Below are positions 26,944 through 36,055 of a stretch of DNA of 55,219 nucleotides, piece by piece (position 1 is the stretch's first letter; the number at the start of each line of letters is the position of its first letter). The DNA lies in IMG/VR virus record IMGVR_UViG_3300022725_000123, positions 1-55,219 of that record; one strand, given 5' to 3'. The notes below the pieces were generated by a model, which ran no database searches, was not told where the DNA came from, and was given only the letters and a program-made list of their open reading frames with translations. A program made the translations under genes and the position numbers. The stretch is from a virus.

Positions 26944-28194
26944 TTATAGAGTACTTACAGATAAGTCGGAAGGAGTATTTAAATCAGTAATAAGAACGTT
27001 GGTGTTTGTATGATCGGTTCCATTAGCACCTGCGTTACAATACACTGTAATATTTCGTTGGATTTTATTTTCTTGAAATCCAGTACGAGTAGTTCCTAAG
27101 TAATCTATAGATACAACATCGTATTTTTTAGAACTATCTGCAAATAAAACAGAACGATAGTCATACAAAACGGGTTCTCCCATTCGATACAGTTCTCCAA
27201 AGTTTCCATTTGCAAACCATTCATCATCTGCAACTCTTTTACCTGCTCCAATACCTTGAGAGGAAGCTTGGCTTTCTGTTACTTCAGTAGTTCCACAGTC
27301 ATCTAATGTTACAGTAAAATTAAATTTTTCGTATTGGAATTTTCCAAGTGACCAAAAAAGTTCTTTACCTGTCATTTTAACACCGTACTTTAATGAAGAT
27401 GTATCATCAGCTTCTACAAATTTAAGTCCTGTATCAGCAATAGTTTCTGTTTCACCAACATAAGTTCTATCTAAAGTAGCTTGGTTGTTTGCAGTATCAA
27501 TTGCTGTAATACGATATACTGGATCTGTAGCAGATGTACCTACACGAAGTAAGTCACCAACATCTAAAGCAGCACTACCTGTACCATCATCAATATCGTC
27601 TGCTGTAATAAACTTAGAGCCTTTTGTAAATACTACATTGTTTACACTAGTACCCAGTGCAGCATCAGATCCTGTAGAAGCTACCAGTTCAAACTTAATT
27701 CTATCTTCGGGTTCACGTTTAAAGTTACGAATTAATGAATCACGTAAACCTTCCGCAATTCCTAATTGACTAGCAGCAGCAGGTGATTGATACCAACCAG
27801 CTTTACGATATCTTAATTCAGTAGAAGTTCCACCAAAATTATACATTTCCAAATTCACAGTGTAAAAGTTATTTTCAATTACATGAATTGAATTTGAACT
27901 TCCGTTAAAGCCTACATATTTAATACTTTCTGTTGGCGCGGAATAAGCTTTTGCGCTTACTTTAAGAATATCAGCTACCTTAATAGGTTCTGATACTGTT
28001 AAATCACCGTTGTCATTTTTTGCTACGATAGCAATTTCTTTACTACCTGACGCAATTGCAGTACCATCTTTTTCTACCGCAATTACTTCTCCAACCGCAG
28101 CATCTGCGCTAAAAGTATTTGTTGTAGTTTCAGTTGCTGCACTAGTTGCGTTTGCAACGACTACTTGTTTTGTTGATTTTTGAAATTCAGACAT
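26944..28194 (-). CDS. Head-associated structural protein (auxiliary capsid candidate), 416 aa
   Basis: Begins MSEFQKSTKQVVVANATSAATETTT, Ala/Thr-rich. It then has a beta domain (GEVIAVEKDGTAIASGSKEIAIVA) and a large mixed domain with VNLEMYNFGGTSTELRYRK and GDLLRVGTSATDPVYRITAID. Codons are less AT-biased at alanine and threonine, as in highly expressed genes. It lies two bases after a connector gene and is the last head gene before the terminator. It could be an auxiliary capsid or a tail-tube-like protein; I favour the first. Confidence 0.55.
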   Translation of the reverse strand: MSEFQKSTKQVVVANATSAATETTTNTFSADAAVGEVIAVEKDGTAIASGSKEIAIVAKNDNGDLTVSEPIKVADILKVSAKAYSAPTESIKYVGFNGSSNSIHVIENNFYTVNLEMYNFGGTSTELRYRKAGWYQSPAAASQLGIAEGLRDSLIRNFKREPEDRIKFELVASTGSDAALGTSVNNVVFTKGSKFITADDIDDGTGSAALDVGDLLRVGTSATDPVYRITAIDTANNQATLDRTYVGETETIADTGLKFVEADDTSSLKYGVKMTGKELFWSLGKFQYEKFNFTVTLDDCGTTEVTESQASSQGIGAGKRVADDEWFANGNFGELYRMGEPVLYDYRSVLFADSSKKYDVVSIDYLGTTRTGFQENKIQRNITVYCNAGANGTDHTNTNVLITDLNTPSDLSVSTL

Positions 28195-28195
28195 T

Positions 28196-28876
28196 TTAAT
28201 TATTTTTATTATTAATATTATTTGTTATTTGCAATGCTTGATTTACAGCTAATTTTACAATATCCCTATGTGTATTACTTGGTAATTCAGAGTCTGTTGG
28301 AACTGTAAGACCATTGATACTGTTACTTAATGTTTTAATTATAATAGGTTTAGGATATCGTATGTACTTATATTTATATTCTGAAGGTTTTGAATTTGAA
28401 ATTGTTAGTATTTCAACCAACCTTTTATTATTTATTTTTTTGTAATCTAATCTCCAAGAAAGCTCTTCATTTGGTTTTTTAAAAGGGTTTTTAAACTGGT
28501 AATCAAATTCATCATATTTATATGGTACAACGCTCGTTTTTTTATTTTTTAGGAGTGTTGAACTAGAAGATAAAGTAACTTCTTCTTTTAAAATAAACAT
28601 TAAATCATTTTTCAACTCAAAAAACCGTGATTGAGAATTTGTTGCGTCACTAGGATAATTTAAAGGTGTTGCTGAAACATCGGACTCAATTAAATTTGAA
28701 ATTGCTCTACGATAAACTTCTGATTTATCAAGAAAAGAGTATGCTTGTTTAACATACTCTTCTTGACCATAAGTTAACATTAGTGAAATATCATATTCGT
28801 CTAATGGTGGAGCAGAGTTACTAGTTAATGTATCATACAAACTAATAAACTCTAATTCAAATTCAGCGAGTGTCAT
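28196..28876 (-). CDS. Head-tail connector (adaptor) protein, 226 aa
   Basis: Helical N-terminus (MTLAEFELEFISLYDTLTSN; ISLMLTYGQEEYVKQAYSFL), a beta middle with KYIRYPKPIIIKTL, and a closing helix HRDIVKLAVNQALQITNN. The pattern R-Y-P-x-P then a C-terminal helix with D/E-I-V-x-x-A-V-x-x-A is frequent in adaptor proteins of podoviruses (P22 gp4-like). It overlaps the upstream gene by 4 bases and is 2 bases from the next. Assignment by pattern and place. Confidence 0.6.
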   Translation of the reverse strand: MTLAEFELEFISLYDTLTSNSAPPLDEYDISLMLTYGQEEYVKQAYSFLDKSEVYRRAISNLIESDVSATPLNYPSDATNSQSRFFELKNDLMFILKEEVTLSSSSTLLKNKKTSVVPYKYDEFDYQFKNPFKKPNEELSWRLDYKKINNKRLVEILTISNSKPSEYKYKYIRYPKPIIIKTLSNSINGLTVPTDSELPSNTHRDIVKLAVNQALQITNNINNKNN

Positions 28877-29706
28877 ATATCAACTCGATCTTCAATTAAT
28901 ACTCTAATGCTTTGATTCTTATTATCCATTAAGAATTTAATAAGTTGTCCATAGGTGTCACCTAATTTATCACCTTCTTTTAAATAATATTTATTTCCTT
29001 CTTTTACAATTATTTGCTGATTTAAAGCTTTTGTTACAAGAACTTTAATGTCAAAAGTAGCATCAGTAAGAGTTTCATAAAAATACTTCATATTTGCTTT
29101 AGAGCCTTTAATATAAGTATCTTTAATCTGCTTAATTAAAAAACTATCACTTGTAGAAGAACTTATTGACTTACCTGTAATTTTTAAGAAATTAATCATT
29201 TGAACACGATCCTTTTTCAAATCAGAAAAAAGTTCCCACACTTTTTCTTCGTAATCTGTTTCTTCTTTTTCGTGTAAGGCTTCTTCTTCAACATCTCTTA
29301 AGTAGTATCGATATGATAATTTATTACCTAATTCTTTTTTAGAAGGCGCTACTGTCAAAGTGTTATTTTTTAACACTTTAAAAGTAATCAAATCTTCTGG
29401 ATTTCTTAAATCTAAAGTTCTAGGTGTTTTATCTAACAATACTTCAAAAGTATCCCAAAAATTATCATGACGTTCACGAACAGATAAACTTCTTTTGTAA
29501 ACCTCTTCTTCAAGATATTTTCTTTCTTCTTCCGTTAACACTTCTTTGTATTGGCCTGTTTTTTTATCAATAGGTGTTACAAATCTGTTCTTAGCACCGG
29601 GTGCTAAAAAAGAAGAACGATGTCCAACATCAGGAATAAAAGAAGTTGGTTTAACATTCGGTTCTACAATAATCTTTTTGTTTTTTAAAACGCTGTTTTT
29701 TGACAT
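28873..29706 (-). CDS. Capsid-linked structural protein downstream of MCP, 277 aa
   Basis: Highly charged; N-terminus SKNSVLKNKKIIVEPNVKPT, then PGAKNRFVTPIDKKTGQYKE and a long helical, Lys/Glu-rich body. Crassvirales genomes carry a conserved uncharacterised gene in this place directly after the capsid gene. It overlaps the adaptor gene by 4 bases, and 18 bases separate it from the capsid gene. No motif reveals its role. Confidence 0.55.
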   Translation of the reverse strand: MSKNSVLKNKKIIVEPNVKPTSFIPDVGHRSSFLAPGAKNRFVTPIDKKTGQYKEVLTEEERKYLEEEVYKRSLSVRERHDNFWDTFEVLLDKTPRTLDLRNPEDLITFKVLKNNTLTVAPSKKELGNKLSYRYYLRDVEEEALHEKEETDYEEKVWELFSDLKKDRVQMINFLKITGKSISSSTSDSFLIKQIKDTYIKGSKANMKYFYETLTDATFDIKVLVTKALNQQIIVKEGNKYYLKEGDKLGDTYGQLIKFLMDNKNQSIRVLIEDRVDI

Positions 29707-29724
29707 GAATTATTTAATTTTAGT

Positions 29725-31239
29725 TTATGCTAAGATAGAAGGAATCAAAGTTGCTGTTCTAGAAGCATCTCTTACCATTGCGGCAAAAAGACACATTTTA
29801 TGAACTTCAAAACCATCTACTGACGTGGCCATCATTTTAGCTCTATCACCACGAGGAGAATAGGGATCTCTCATACCGGGAATATATCCAGTAATTTCAG
29901 GATCACTAGAACTCATTACTTTTTGGATATTTGGTTCTCCGTCAATAGTACCGATATCAAAAATATCCATACGATATGCTTCGGCTACACCACCAAAAAA
30001 GTCTCCGTTATTAGGAGCCATTATTTTATTACGAACAGGGTCACTGTAATACTTGTCTACTTCAACACGAACGTAAATGTTATTAGGTGCAACAAACTCA
30101 GTAAACTGGAATCCAGCTTTAAAAGAATTTGAATGAAGTTTAGAACTTGTACTTTGAATAGCATTTTGATTTGTGTTATCAAAACCTATAGTACTCCAAC
30201 CAGAAGCTTCATTTTTAACTGCTTTGTGAAATAAAGTAGCGCCTCGTTCACCAGTTCTAATTACAAATTTACGTTCGTCCATACCTAACTTTCCTTCAGA
30301 AAGTTCAGTTAGAATGTTAGTAATTAAATCATAAGTAAACTTACTATAAAAATAAGTGTTTGCTACTTCCATTTGTTCACGTAATCCGTAACCTGCACGA
30401 ATACCTTGTCCTGATTTACCATCATTTGATAAAGTACCTTTATCATTTAAAGTAGACTTACCGTAAAAAATAGCTCTATTCTTATCTTGCATGAATTGAT
30501 ATTCACACTCATAAGCTTCATATTGCAACCAAGTATTGAAACTTTTCTTTTCTCCGTTTTTACCTACTACTTCAAAAGTAGCTGCAAACTTACGATTAAT
30601 CATGTTACCATGAACAACGTATTGTTTACGAATTCTAGTAAAGGTTTGACGAAATTTAGTAGGAGAAGTAAAACTTGTCTCACTACCTCTTACAGAAAGA
30701 CTTTCTTCAACAGGAGCGTATTCTTTGGAGAATTTTTTACCTGCAACTAGTTCTTCACCGGGCATACCAGTAGTAGCTGCATCAGTACCCCACATAACAC
30801 ATTCATATACTGAATTTGTTCCTTCACTATACTCATTGATAATTTGAATAGGGTATCTTTCATTTTGCTCACCAACAATAACTTCTGTGTCAGAGAACCA
30901 TCTTTTTGGAAATACTAACTCGAAAGATTGTTTGTTAGCACCAACATTTACGTCACTGCTAGTTACAACAGAACCTTGAAAACGAGCTTCAACTAATGAA
31001 ATGTTTTGTTCGTTGTTTCCAATCAGACTCCATGTGAAATCATCATCTGTTTCTAAGGTTTTTATAGGTAGTTCACTTAACATTGTGTCAAGACTCGTAC
31101 CGTAGCTTTCAGCTAGCATTCGACCTGTGATTTTACTAGCTAATTGTGGTTTTTGTTCCCAAATAGCACCTAAGTGATTCTTAGAAGTCATTCCACTCCA
31201 ATCCTTAGAATTCACTATTTGTGTGTTACTAATTTTCAT
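29725..31239 (-). CDS. Major capsid protein, 504 aa
   Basis: Starts MKISNTQIVNSKDWSGMTSK. Length, place between scaffold and connector genes, and composition (mixed alpha/beta; GMRDPYSPRGDRAKMMATSV near the C-terminus) agree with the HK97-fold capsid protein of crAss-like phages. Motifs such as LPIKTLETDDDFTW and KYYSDPVRNKIMAPNNGDFF are visible. Codon choice is more even than in neighbours, as expected for the most abundant protein. No N-terminal prodomain is obvious; the scaffold is a separate gene upstream. Confidence 0.8.
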   Translation of the reverse strand: MKISNTQIVNSKDWSGMTSKNHLGAIWEQKPQLASKITGRMLAESYGTSLDTMLSELPIKTLETDDDFTWSLIGNNEQNISLVEARFQGSVVTSSDVNVGANKQSFELVFPKRWFSDTEVIVGEQNERYPIQIINEYSEGTNSVYECVMWGTDAATTGMPGEELVAGKKFSKEYAPVEESLSVRGSETSFTSPTKFRQTFTRIRKQYVVHGNMINRKFAATFEVVGKNGEKKSFNTWLQYEAYECEYQFMQDKNRAIFYGKSTLNDKGTLSNDGKSGQGIRAGYGLREQMEVANTYFYSKFTYDLITNILTELSEGKLGMDERKFVIRTGERGATLFHKAVKNEASGWSTIGFDNTNQNAIQSTSSKLHSNSFKAGFQFTEFVAPNNIYVRVEVDKYYSDPVRNKIMAPNNGDFFGGVAEAYRMDIFDIGTIDGEPNIQKVMSSSDPEITGYIPGMRDPYSPRGDRAKMMATSVDGFEVHKMCLFAAMVRDASRTATLIPSILA

Positions 31240-31260
31240 TTAATTTGATTTTAAAACGAT

Positions 31261-32337
31261 TTATACTAAATTTTGTTCTATATAATCTAAATCTAACTCG
31301 TCAGAATCGTAAGAAGTACTTCCGTTGGTTACTGTTGAATTAGAATTTAAACTTTCTAAAAACTCTTTTGATTTTTTTGAAGTGGGTTCTTTAAAAACTG
31401 AAAAATCTTTAAAACCTTCTGTAAGATGGTATAAAGCATGTAAGTTTTTTTCAAACTCAATTGGATTTTCAGAACGAGCTTTTTCAATTACTGAAATTCC
31501 CCGATTATCTTTGTACTCAACAGGATTAACCATTGAATCATACACTTTATCGGCTACACTTTTATTATATTTAACACCGGGTAAGATGTCATTTTTTTCG
31601 TCAAAAACAGTGTCTTTAATCTGACTTTTCAGTTTTTCAATTCTTTGTTGATTTTCTTCAAGTTCTTTTTGTTTTTGAGACTCCTTTTGTTTTTCTTCTT
31701 CTTTAAGTCTTGCTTTTTTATCTTCAAATGCTTCAAACGCATCTTCCTCGTTAGTACCTAAATCAAAAGAACGTTGAGTTAATTTTTCAGCTTTTTCTTG
31801 ACTATATCCTTTACTTACAAAATCTTCTTTAATTAATTGTTTTTGTAAAGTTTCGTCTTCTTTCAACTTGTTTTCATCAACTGAATTAACATCGTTTTCT
31901 TTGGTTTTTGATTCGATAAAATCATTTACATCAAAACCTGATTTTAATTTATTAAGAAATTCTTTTTGATGTTCGTTTAAATCTGAATATTCGTTTTTTT
32001 GAATTTCATTTTTAATCAATGCTGCAATATCATCAAAAGATTCAAATTTGTGATCTTCTGGTATATCAGAAATAACACTTTCTTCTTTTAAGCTTTGAGC
32101 AAATAATTGAAGATTAGATTTATTTTTTTCTTCTTCATTTTTAGTCTCGGAAGATTTCTCTTCTGAAGTATTATCTGGTTTATTATTTGTTTTATCATCT
32201 GAACCTTTATCTTCGACGGTAACATCTTTATCAGTAGATCCGGGATTATCATTTTCATAATCCTCATTTCCTTCTAGTTGTTCTAATACGTCATAGTCTT
32301 CGTCTTGAAGATTGTCCATTGAAAAATCATCTGGCAT
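31261..32337 (-). CDS. Scaffolding protein, 358 aa
   Basis: Strongly acidic, almost entirely helical: an Asp/Glu-rich N-terminus (MPDDFSMDNLQDEDYDVLEQ), a Lys/Glu low-complexity stretch (about 45-75), then coiled coil (about 205-245, KARLKEEEKQKESQKQKELE). It lies 21 bases upstream of the capsid gene, the usual scaffold position. A promoter-like element stands just upstream. No protease motif is visible. Confidence 0.7.
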   Translation of the reverse strand: MPDDFSMDNLQDEDYDVLEQLEGNEDYENDNPGSTDKDVTVEDKGSDDKTNNKPDNTSEEKSSETKNEEEKNKSNLQLFAQSLKEESVISDIPEDHKFESFDDIAALIKNEIQKNEYSDLNEHQKEFLNKLKSGFDVNDFIESKTKENDVNSVDENKLKEDETLQKQLIKEDFVSKGYSQEKAEKLTQRSFDLGTNEEDAFEAFEDKKARLKEEEKQKESQKQKELEENQQRIEKLKSQIKDTVFDEKNDILPGVKYNKSVADKVYDSMVNPVEYKDNRGISVIEKARSENPIEFEKNLHALYHLTEGFKDFSVFKEPTSKKSKEFLESLNSNSTVTNGSTSYDSDELDLDYIEQNLV

Positions 32338-32355
32338 AAATAATATATTTTAGTT

Positions 32356-32389
32356 CAAAATTACAATAAAAATAAGGCTTTTCGACAAA
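32356..32389 (-). promoter_or_regulatory. Bacteroidetes-type promoter for scaffold and capsid genes
   Basis: On the minus strand TTTG (32386-32389), inside a T-run, is followed after 22 bases by TAATTTTG (32356-32363), an exact TAnnTTTG. The scaffold ATG is 18 bases further on. The 90-base gap is the longest among the head genes. A similar TAATTTTG (35983-35990), without a -33 match, stands 4 bases before the portal ATG. Confidence 0.45.
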
Positions 32390-32428
32390 AAAATTGATAT
32401 TTTAATAATTTATCAATCTTTTGTATAA

Positions 32429-32683
32429 CTAATAAGAAGCTATCACTTCTCCTCCTGAAACACTTACGTTAGTAAAAGTACCTTTAAGTATTATACCATC
32501 ACCTAGTGATTTATTAGTATAACTTCTACTTGATAATTCTTCATTAAAACTTATAGTAACACTACCAATAGTTTGGAGTTTTTTAAAAGTCTTATCAGAA
32601 AAACCATCATCTGATACAAATTCAAAACCTTTATCTCCAAAATAGAGTTTTAAAAAGTTAATTATTTTTTCTAGTGGATTCAT
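32429..32683 (-). CDS. Small hypothetical protein, 84 aa
   Basis: MNPLEKIINFLKLYFGDKGFEFV helix, then a beta-rich end (TIGSVTISFNEELSSRS, GDGIILKGTFTNVSVSGGEV). Overlaps the upstream membrane protein gene by 4 bases. No family recognised. Last of four small genes between portal and scaffold. Confidence 0.5.
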   Translation of the reverse strand: MNPLEKIINFLKLYFGDKGFEFVSDDGFSDKTFKKLQTIGSVTISFNEELSSRSYTNKSLGDGIILKGTFTNVSVSGGEVIASY

Positions 32684-32970
32684 TTATAAATTGATTTAAA
32701 AAATTTAATTATTTCGTCACTTTGCATTATTAAAAAACTAACAAAAGAACCAATAGCAAAATATACAATTTCTTTACCTTTTCGTATATTTTTCTTTTTT
32801 TCTATTACTTTTTTTAGCTCGTTAATTTCATCTTTGTTTATTTCAATTTGAGATAAAGAACCCACTTGTCCAATGTTTGGTCTATTTTCTAATTTACTTA
32901 GTAAACCATCTAACTGTTTTTCAAGTTTTAACAATTTTTCTGAAAAGTTTCTTATTAATTCTTTGTCCAT
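32680..32970 (-). CDS. Small coiled-coil membrane protein, 96 aa
   Basis: N-terminal coiled coil (FSEKLLKLEKQLDGLLSKLE; NKDEINELKKVIEKKK), then a membrane helix (EIVYFAIGSFVSFLIM) and a short tail. Shape like XhlA/holin accessory proteins and like the 90-residue protein at 19166-19438. Overlaps both neighbours. A second holin-like pair here (with 33403-33636) is unusual among head genes. Confidence 0.5.
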   Translation of the reverse strand: MDKELIRNFSEKLLKLEKQLDGLLSKLENRPNIGQVGSLSQIEINKDEINELKKVIEKKKNIRKGKEIVYFAIGSFVSFLIMQSDEIIKFFKSIYK

Positions 32971-33428
32971 TTTATATAGTACTTTATGTTTTTTACAGCT
33001 GGTAAAGTTCCTCCAAAATTAGAAGGTAGTGGTTTAATACCTTTTATCCAATCTTTAAATTTAATTGGTTCACTTAGTGTATAAGGTTTAACATCTTTTA
33101 CTTCTGTAAAGTTAAAATTATAATTTTCTCTATAATAATAGCAATATTGGAAAGTTTCGTTGTAAAATCTCCAAGCTATTAATCGTTCATTTTTATGACC
33201 TGCTTTTCTGTCACCTTTTGTTTTAAAAGAATATGCGAGTGAGCCTTTACCGCCTACTTTATTCCAATCTGCTTGTTCATGATCTGGTAACTTGTATTTA
33301 GAATCTTCAGTAAAAACTAAATGAATATAATCAGGTTTTGCAAATAAAATTAAATACAACATTTTTAGTACACTTTTAAATGTTGCAATTCTTTTTCCTT
33401 TTTTATGTTCTATTTCGATGGTTTTCAT
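32955..33428 (-). CDS. Hypothetical protein, 157 aa
   Basis: N-terminal basic segment (MKTIEIEHKKGKRIATFKSV) with a hydrophobic patch (MLYLILFAK), then a globular region with many aromatic residues (RLIAWRFYNETFQYCYYYRE). Conserved-looking but not recognised. It overlaps the holin-like gene upstream by 26 bases and the coiled-coil gene by 16. Confidence 0.5.
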   Translation of the reverse strand: MKTIEIEHKKGKRIATFKSVLKMLYLILFAKPDYIHLVFTEDSKYKLPDHEQADWNKVGGKGSLAYSFKTKGDRKAGHKNERLIAWRFYNETFQYCYYYRENYNFNFTEVKDVKPYTLSEPIKFKDWIKGIKPLPSNFGGTLPAVKNIKYYIKWTKN

Positions 33429-33636
33429 TAACTTTATTTAATAATTTTCCTACAAGTTTATCTTTAGCAAAGGTTAATAATATACCTGTTATAGCAATTG
33501 CTCCAATATGATAAATGCTTAAATTAAAATTGGTATCTACAAAAAGTAAAACACCCGAAAACATAAAAGTAGCAACACCTAATATAGTACTTAGTAAATT
33601 ATCTAATCCTAATGAATCATTCTTTTCTATTTTCAT
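33403..33636 (-). CDS. Two-helix membrane protein, holin-like, 77 aa
   Basis: Two membrane helices (about 14-33, LLSTILGVATFMFSGVLLFV, and 40-58, IYHIGAIAITGILLTFA) with a basic C-terminus (KDKLVGKLLNKVNENHRNR). Topology and size suit a holin. It overlaps the end of the portal gene by 4 bases, so its translation is tied to the portal. Confidence 0.5.
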   Translation of the reverse strand: MKIEKNDSLGLDNLLSTILGVATFMFSGVLLFVDTNFNLSIYHIGAIAITGILLTFAKDKLVGKLLNKVNENHRNRT

Positions 33637-35978
33637 TTGATTTGAGATTTAGTATTAATTTTCTTTTTTTCTAAATTCATTTTATCATTATGATGCTTAT
33701 TGTCTTGTTGTAACTTATCATTAAATTTTTTCAACTCGTCTAATCTTTTTTGTCTTTCGAGTTCTATTTTACTAGCTTCTGTTTCAGACGTACCACTCGT
33801 GATAATCTTAGTTTGATTATCTCTCATGTTTTTAATATTCTCAAGTTCTCTATCTGCTTGTTTATTATTTTCTTCTCGTTCTATTTGTTGTTTTTGTAAT
33901 TCAAGTTCTTTTTCTTGAGCCTGTTGAGCTTTTGCAGCTGTTTCTTCTTCTGCATCTTCTATCTTATTTTTCATATCAGATAAAGAATTACTAAAGTAAA
34001 TATTGAGAACATCTTTAAATTGAGCATTTCCTGCATTTAAAGCTACTTCTGCTAATCCTTCAATTTTTTGTTTTAACGCTTCTGTTTTCTTAGAATTTTC
34101 AATTATGATATCATAATCCGCTTCATTTATATCATCTCCAATTAAATTTAGCGTTTGTGTAGACGCTTCGTCTAAAACATATTGTAATTTTTCAGTACGT
34201 CCTTTATACGCTATTTTACATGCTTGAATAAATGCTCTTAGTGCGTCTATTTTTACTTCGTCATGTTCAGAAAATCTCCACTCTGTAACGTGATTAGATT
34301 GTACTACCGATCTTTCAATACCACCTAATGTTTCTCTATTTGAAACATTTCCTAATCTTTGTTCACTAACACCTGTGATTTCAGTTAACTCTGACTTTAT
34401 AAATTCTAATAGTCCAATGTGTTGTTGAATATTAGCACCTTGATCTAAATCTAAATATCCTTTTGTAGCATTATTTAAACTACCTGCTAATTTACCTGTT
34501 GCTGAACCTTTATTACCTTCTTTAAAGCTGTCTTTAACAGCAATTTTCATTTTATTTAAGTAATGAAACCATTTTTCAACATCCCATTTTTCTGGAATTG
34601 TCGCAAAATCCATTTCTAATACTTTACCATGATTATTTGCTAATAGCTTATTTAATCTATCGTGAATAGCATCATATAAATAAAGATAGTTTTTAACCGT
34701 TCCAATCATTGAAACTGTCCGAAAAGAATTAAAAGAATATGTTTTACCTACAATTCCCGGATGGGATTTAGCTGGATTATCTAAAGATCTAAATTGTAAC
34801 TCTTTAGGTTTCAACCTTAAATAAATATCATTTCCTATTTTAGTTCCTTCATACCATTCGTTTATCCAAATGTATTTAAACGTTTCTCCTTCATCTTCTT
34901 TTACAATATAATCTTCAGGAAAGTAATCTATTTTTTCATAACCGTTCTTATCAAAAAATGTTACTTTTTTAACTCTTCTCCAACCTCTCCAATAGACACG
35001 TAACACTCTAACGTTACCTGATTCATCATAAGAATCCAAAAGAGTGTATCCATTAGATTCCCCAATATTAATAAGGTCTTCTATTTTATCAGGGTCTGTT
35101 GCAGAATCTAAAAAATTAACATTTGCTAAAAACTTTCTATCTCTTTGATGTTTATCAACAAATGGATCATTACCTGAAGAACCAAAACCTTTTTCTAGTT
35201 GTTTTAAATGTTTATCTTTTAAGTCGTCATGGTAGTAATCAATTATTTGACCCGGACTCCAATAATCATTTAATATAATTAAGTCAGAATCTTCAATTTT
35301 ATTAGAATATCCTGAACGAACCCAAAACACTTTAAGAGGATCAACTTTTAATAATCTTGGTTCACCACCTATTATAGCAGCTTCATAATATTCTTCACCT
35401 TGTATTAAACTTGTTTTAAAACCGTTGTTAAATAAGTTTTCAAACTTTTGTTTTTTACTATGATGTGTTAGTAAAGCATTAATTGTTTTTTCTCTTTGAC
35501 TTTGAAAGTTTTTTACTTTACGTTTTAACTTTTTTACTTCAGCTTCGAGTTGTTCTTTATTTAAATCAGATTCAATTAACTCTAATACATTCTGACGTAC
35601 CATTGATGCCAATTCTTTTTCTTTCTCTGAAATAGCATCAGGGTTTGACACTGTTGCTGAAAATTTGAACTCTCTATTTGATTCTTCCCCTACTAAAAGA
35701 TCAATTCTAGGATTTATAATAGGATAGTGTTGAATATCATAAGATATAGTATTTGTTTCAATACCATTTGGATTTATGGTTTTTTCTAAATCATAAATAT
35801 CTAATTTACCATTATAAAGATTACTGTTAAGAATCTTATCTTGGTAAGAAGTTCTAACACCTTCATCGTGAAAATAACCAGAGCTATCAACAGCGTCAAT
35901 GCATTCACGAAACCATTTAGGTGTTTTTTTTGATTTAGGTGTTTTTTGAGATGGAAAATTTCCAATATATGAATTCAT
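33633..35978 (-). CDS. Portal protein, 781 aa
   Basis: Recognised from IINPRIDLLVGEESNREFKF (about 68-87), the NPRIDLLxGEE pattern of crAss-like portals, and from GVSEQRLGNVSNRETLGGIE (about 539-558) in the later part. The C-terminal 130 residues are coiled coil (EEETAAKAQQAQEKELELQK ...), fitting the portal barrel or a tail reaching into the capsid. It would form the dodecameric ring at the packaging vertex. The adjacent TerL gene agrees. Confidence 0.85.
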   Translation of the reverse strand: MNSYIGNFPSQKTPKSKKTPKWFRECIDAVDSSGYFHDEGVRTSYQDKILNSNLYNGKLDIYDLEKTINPNGIETNTISYDIQHYPIINPRIDLLVGEESNREFKFSATVSNPDAISEKEKELASMVRQNVLELIESDLNKEQLEAEVKKLKRKVKNFQSQREKTINALLTHHSKKQKFENLFNNGFKTSLIQGEEYYEAAIIGGEPRLLKVDPLKVFWVRSGYSNKIEDSDLIILNDYWSPGQIIDYYHDDLKDKHLKQLEKGFGSSGNDPFVDKHQRDRKFLANVNFLDSATDPDKIEDLINIGESNGYTLLDSYDESGNVRVLRVYWRGWRRVKKVTFFDKNGYEKIDYFPEDYIVKEDEGETFKYIWINEWYEGTKIGNDIYLRLKPKELQFRSLDNPAKSHPGIVGKTYSFNSFRTVSMIGTVKNYLYLYDAIHDRLNKLLANNHGKVLEMDFATIPEKWDVEKWFHYLNKMKIAVKDSFKEGNKGSATGKLAGSLNNATKGYLDLDQGANIQQHIGLLEFIKSELTEITGVSEQRLGNVSNRETLGGIERSVVQSNHVTEWRFSEHDEVKIDALRAFIQACKIAYKGRTEKLQYVLDEASTQTLNLIGDDINEADYDIIIENSKKTEALKQKIEGLAEVALNAGNAQFKDVLNIYFSNSLSDMKNKIEDAEEETAAKAQQAQEKELELQKQQIEREENNKQADRELENIKNMRDNQTKIITSGTSETEASKIELERQKRLDELKKFNDKLQQDNKHHNDKMNLEKKKINTKSQIK

Positions 35979-36055
35979 ATTGCAAAATTATAAAATTTTA
36001 GTTCCTTTTTTACATAATAATTGAAAATATGAAAACATTTCACCATTTAGTATAA

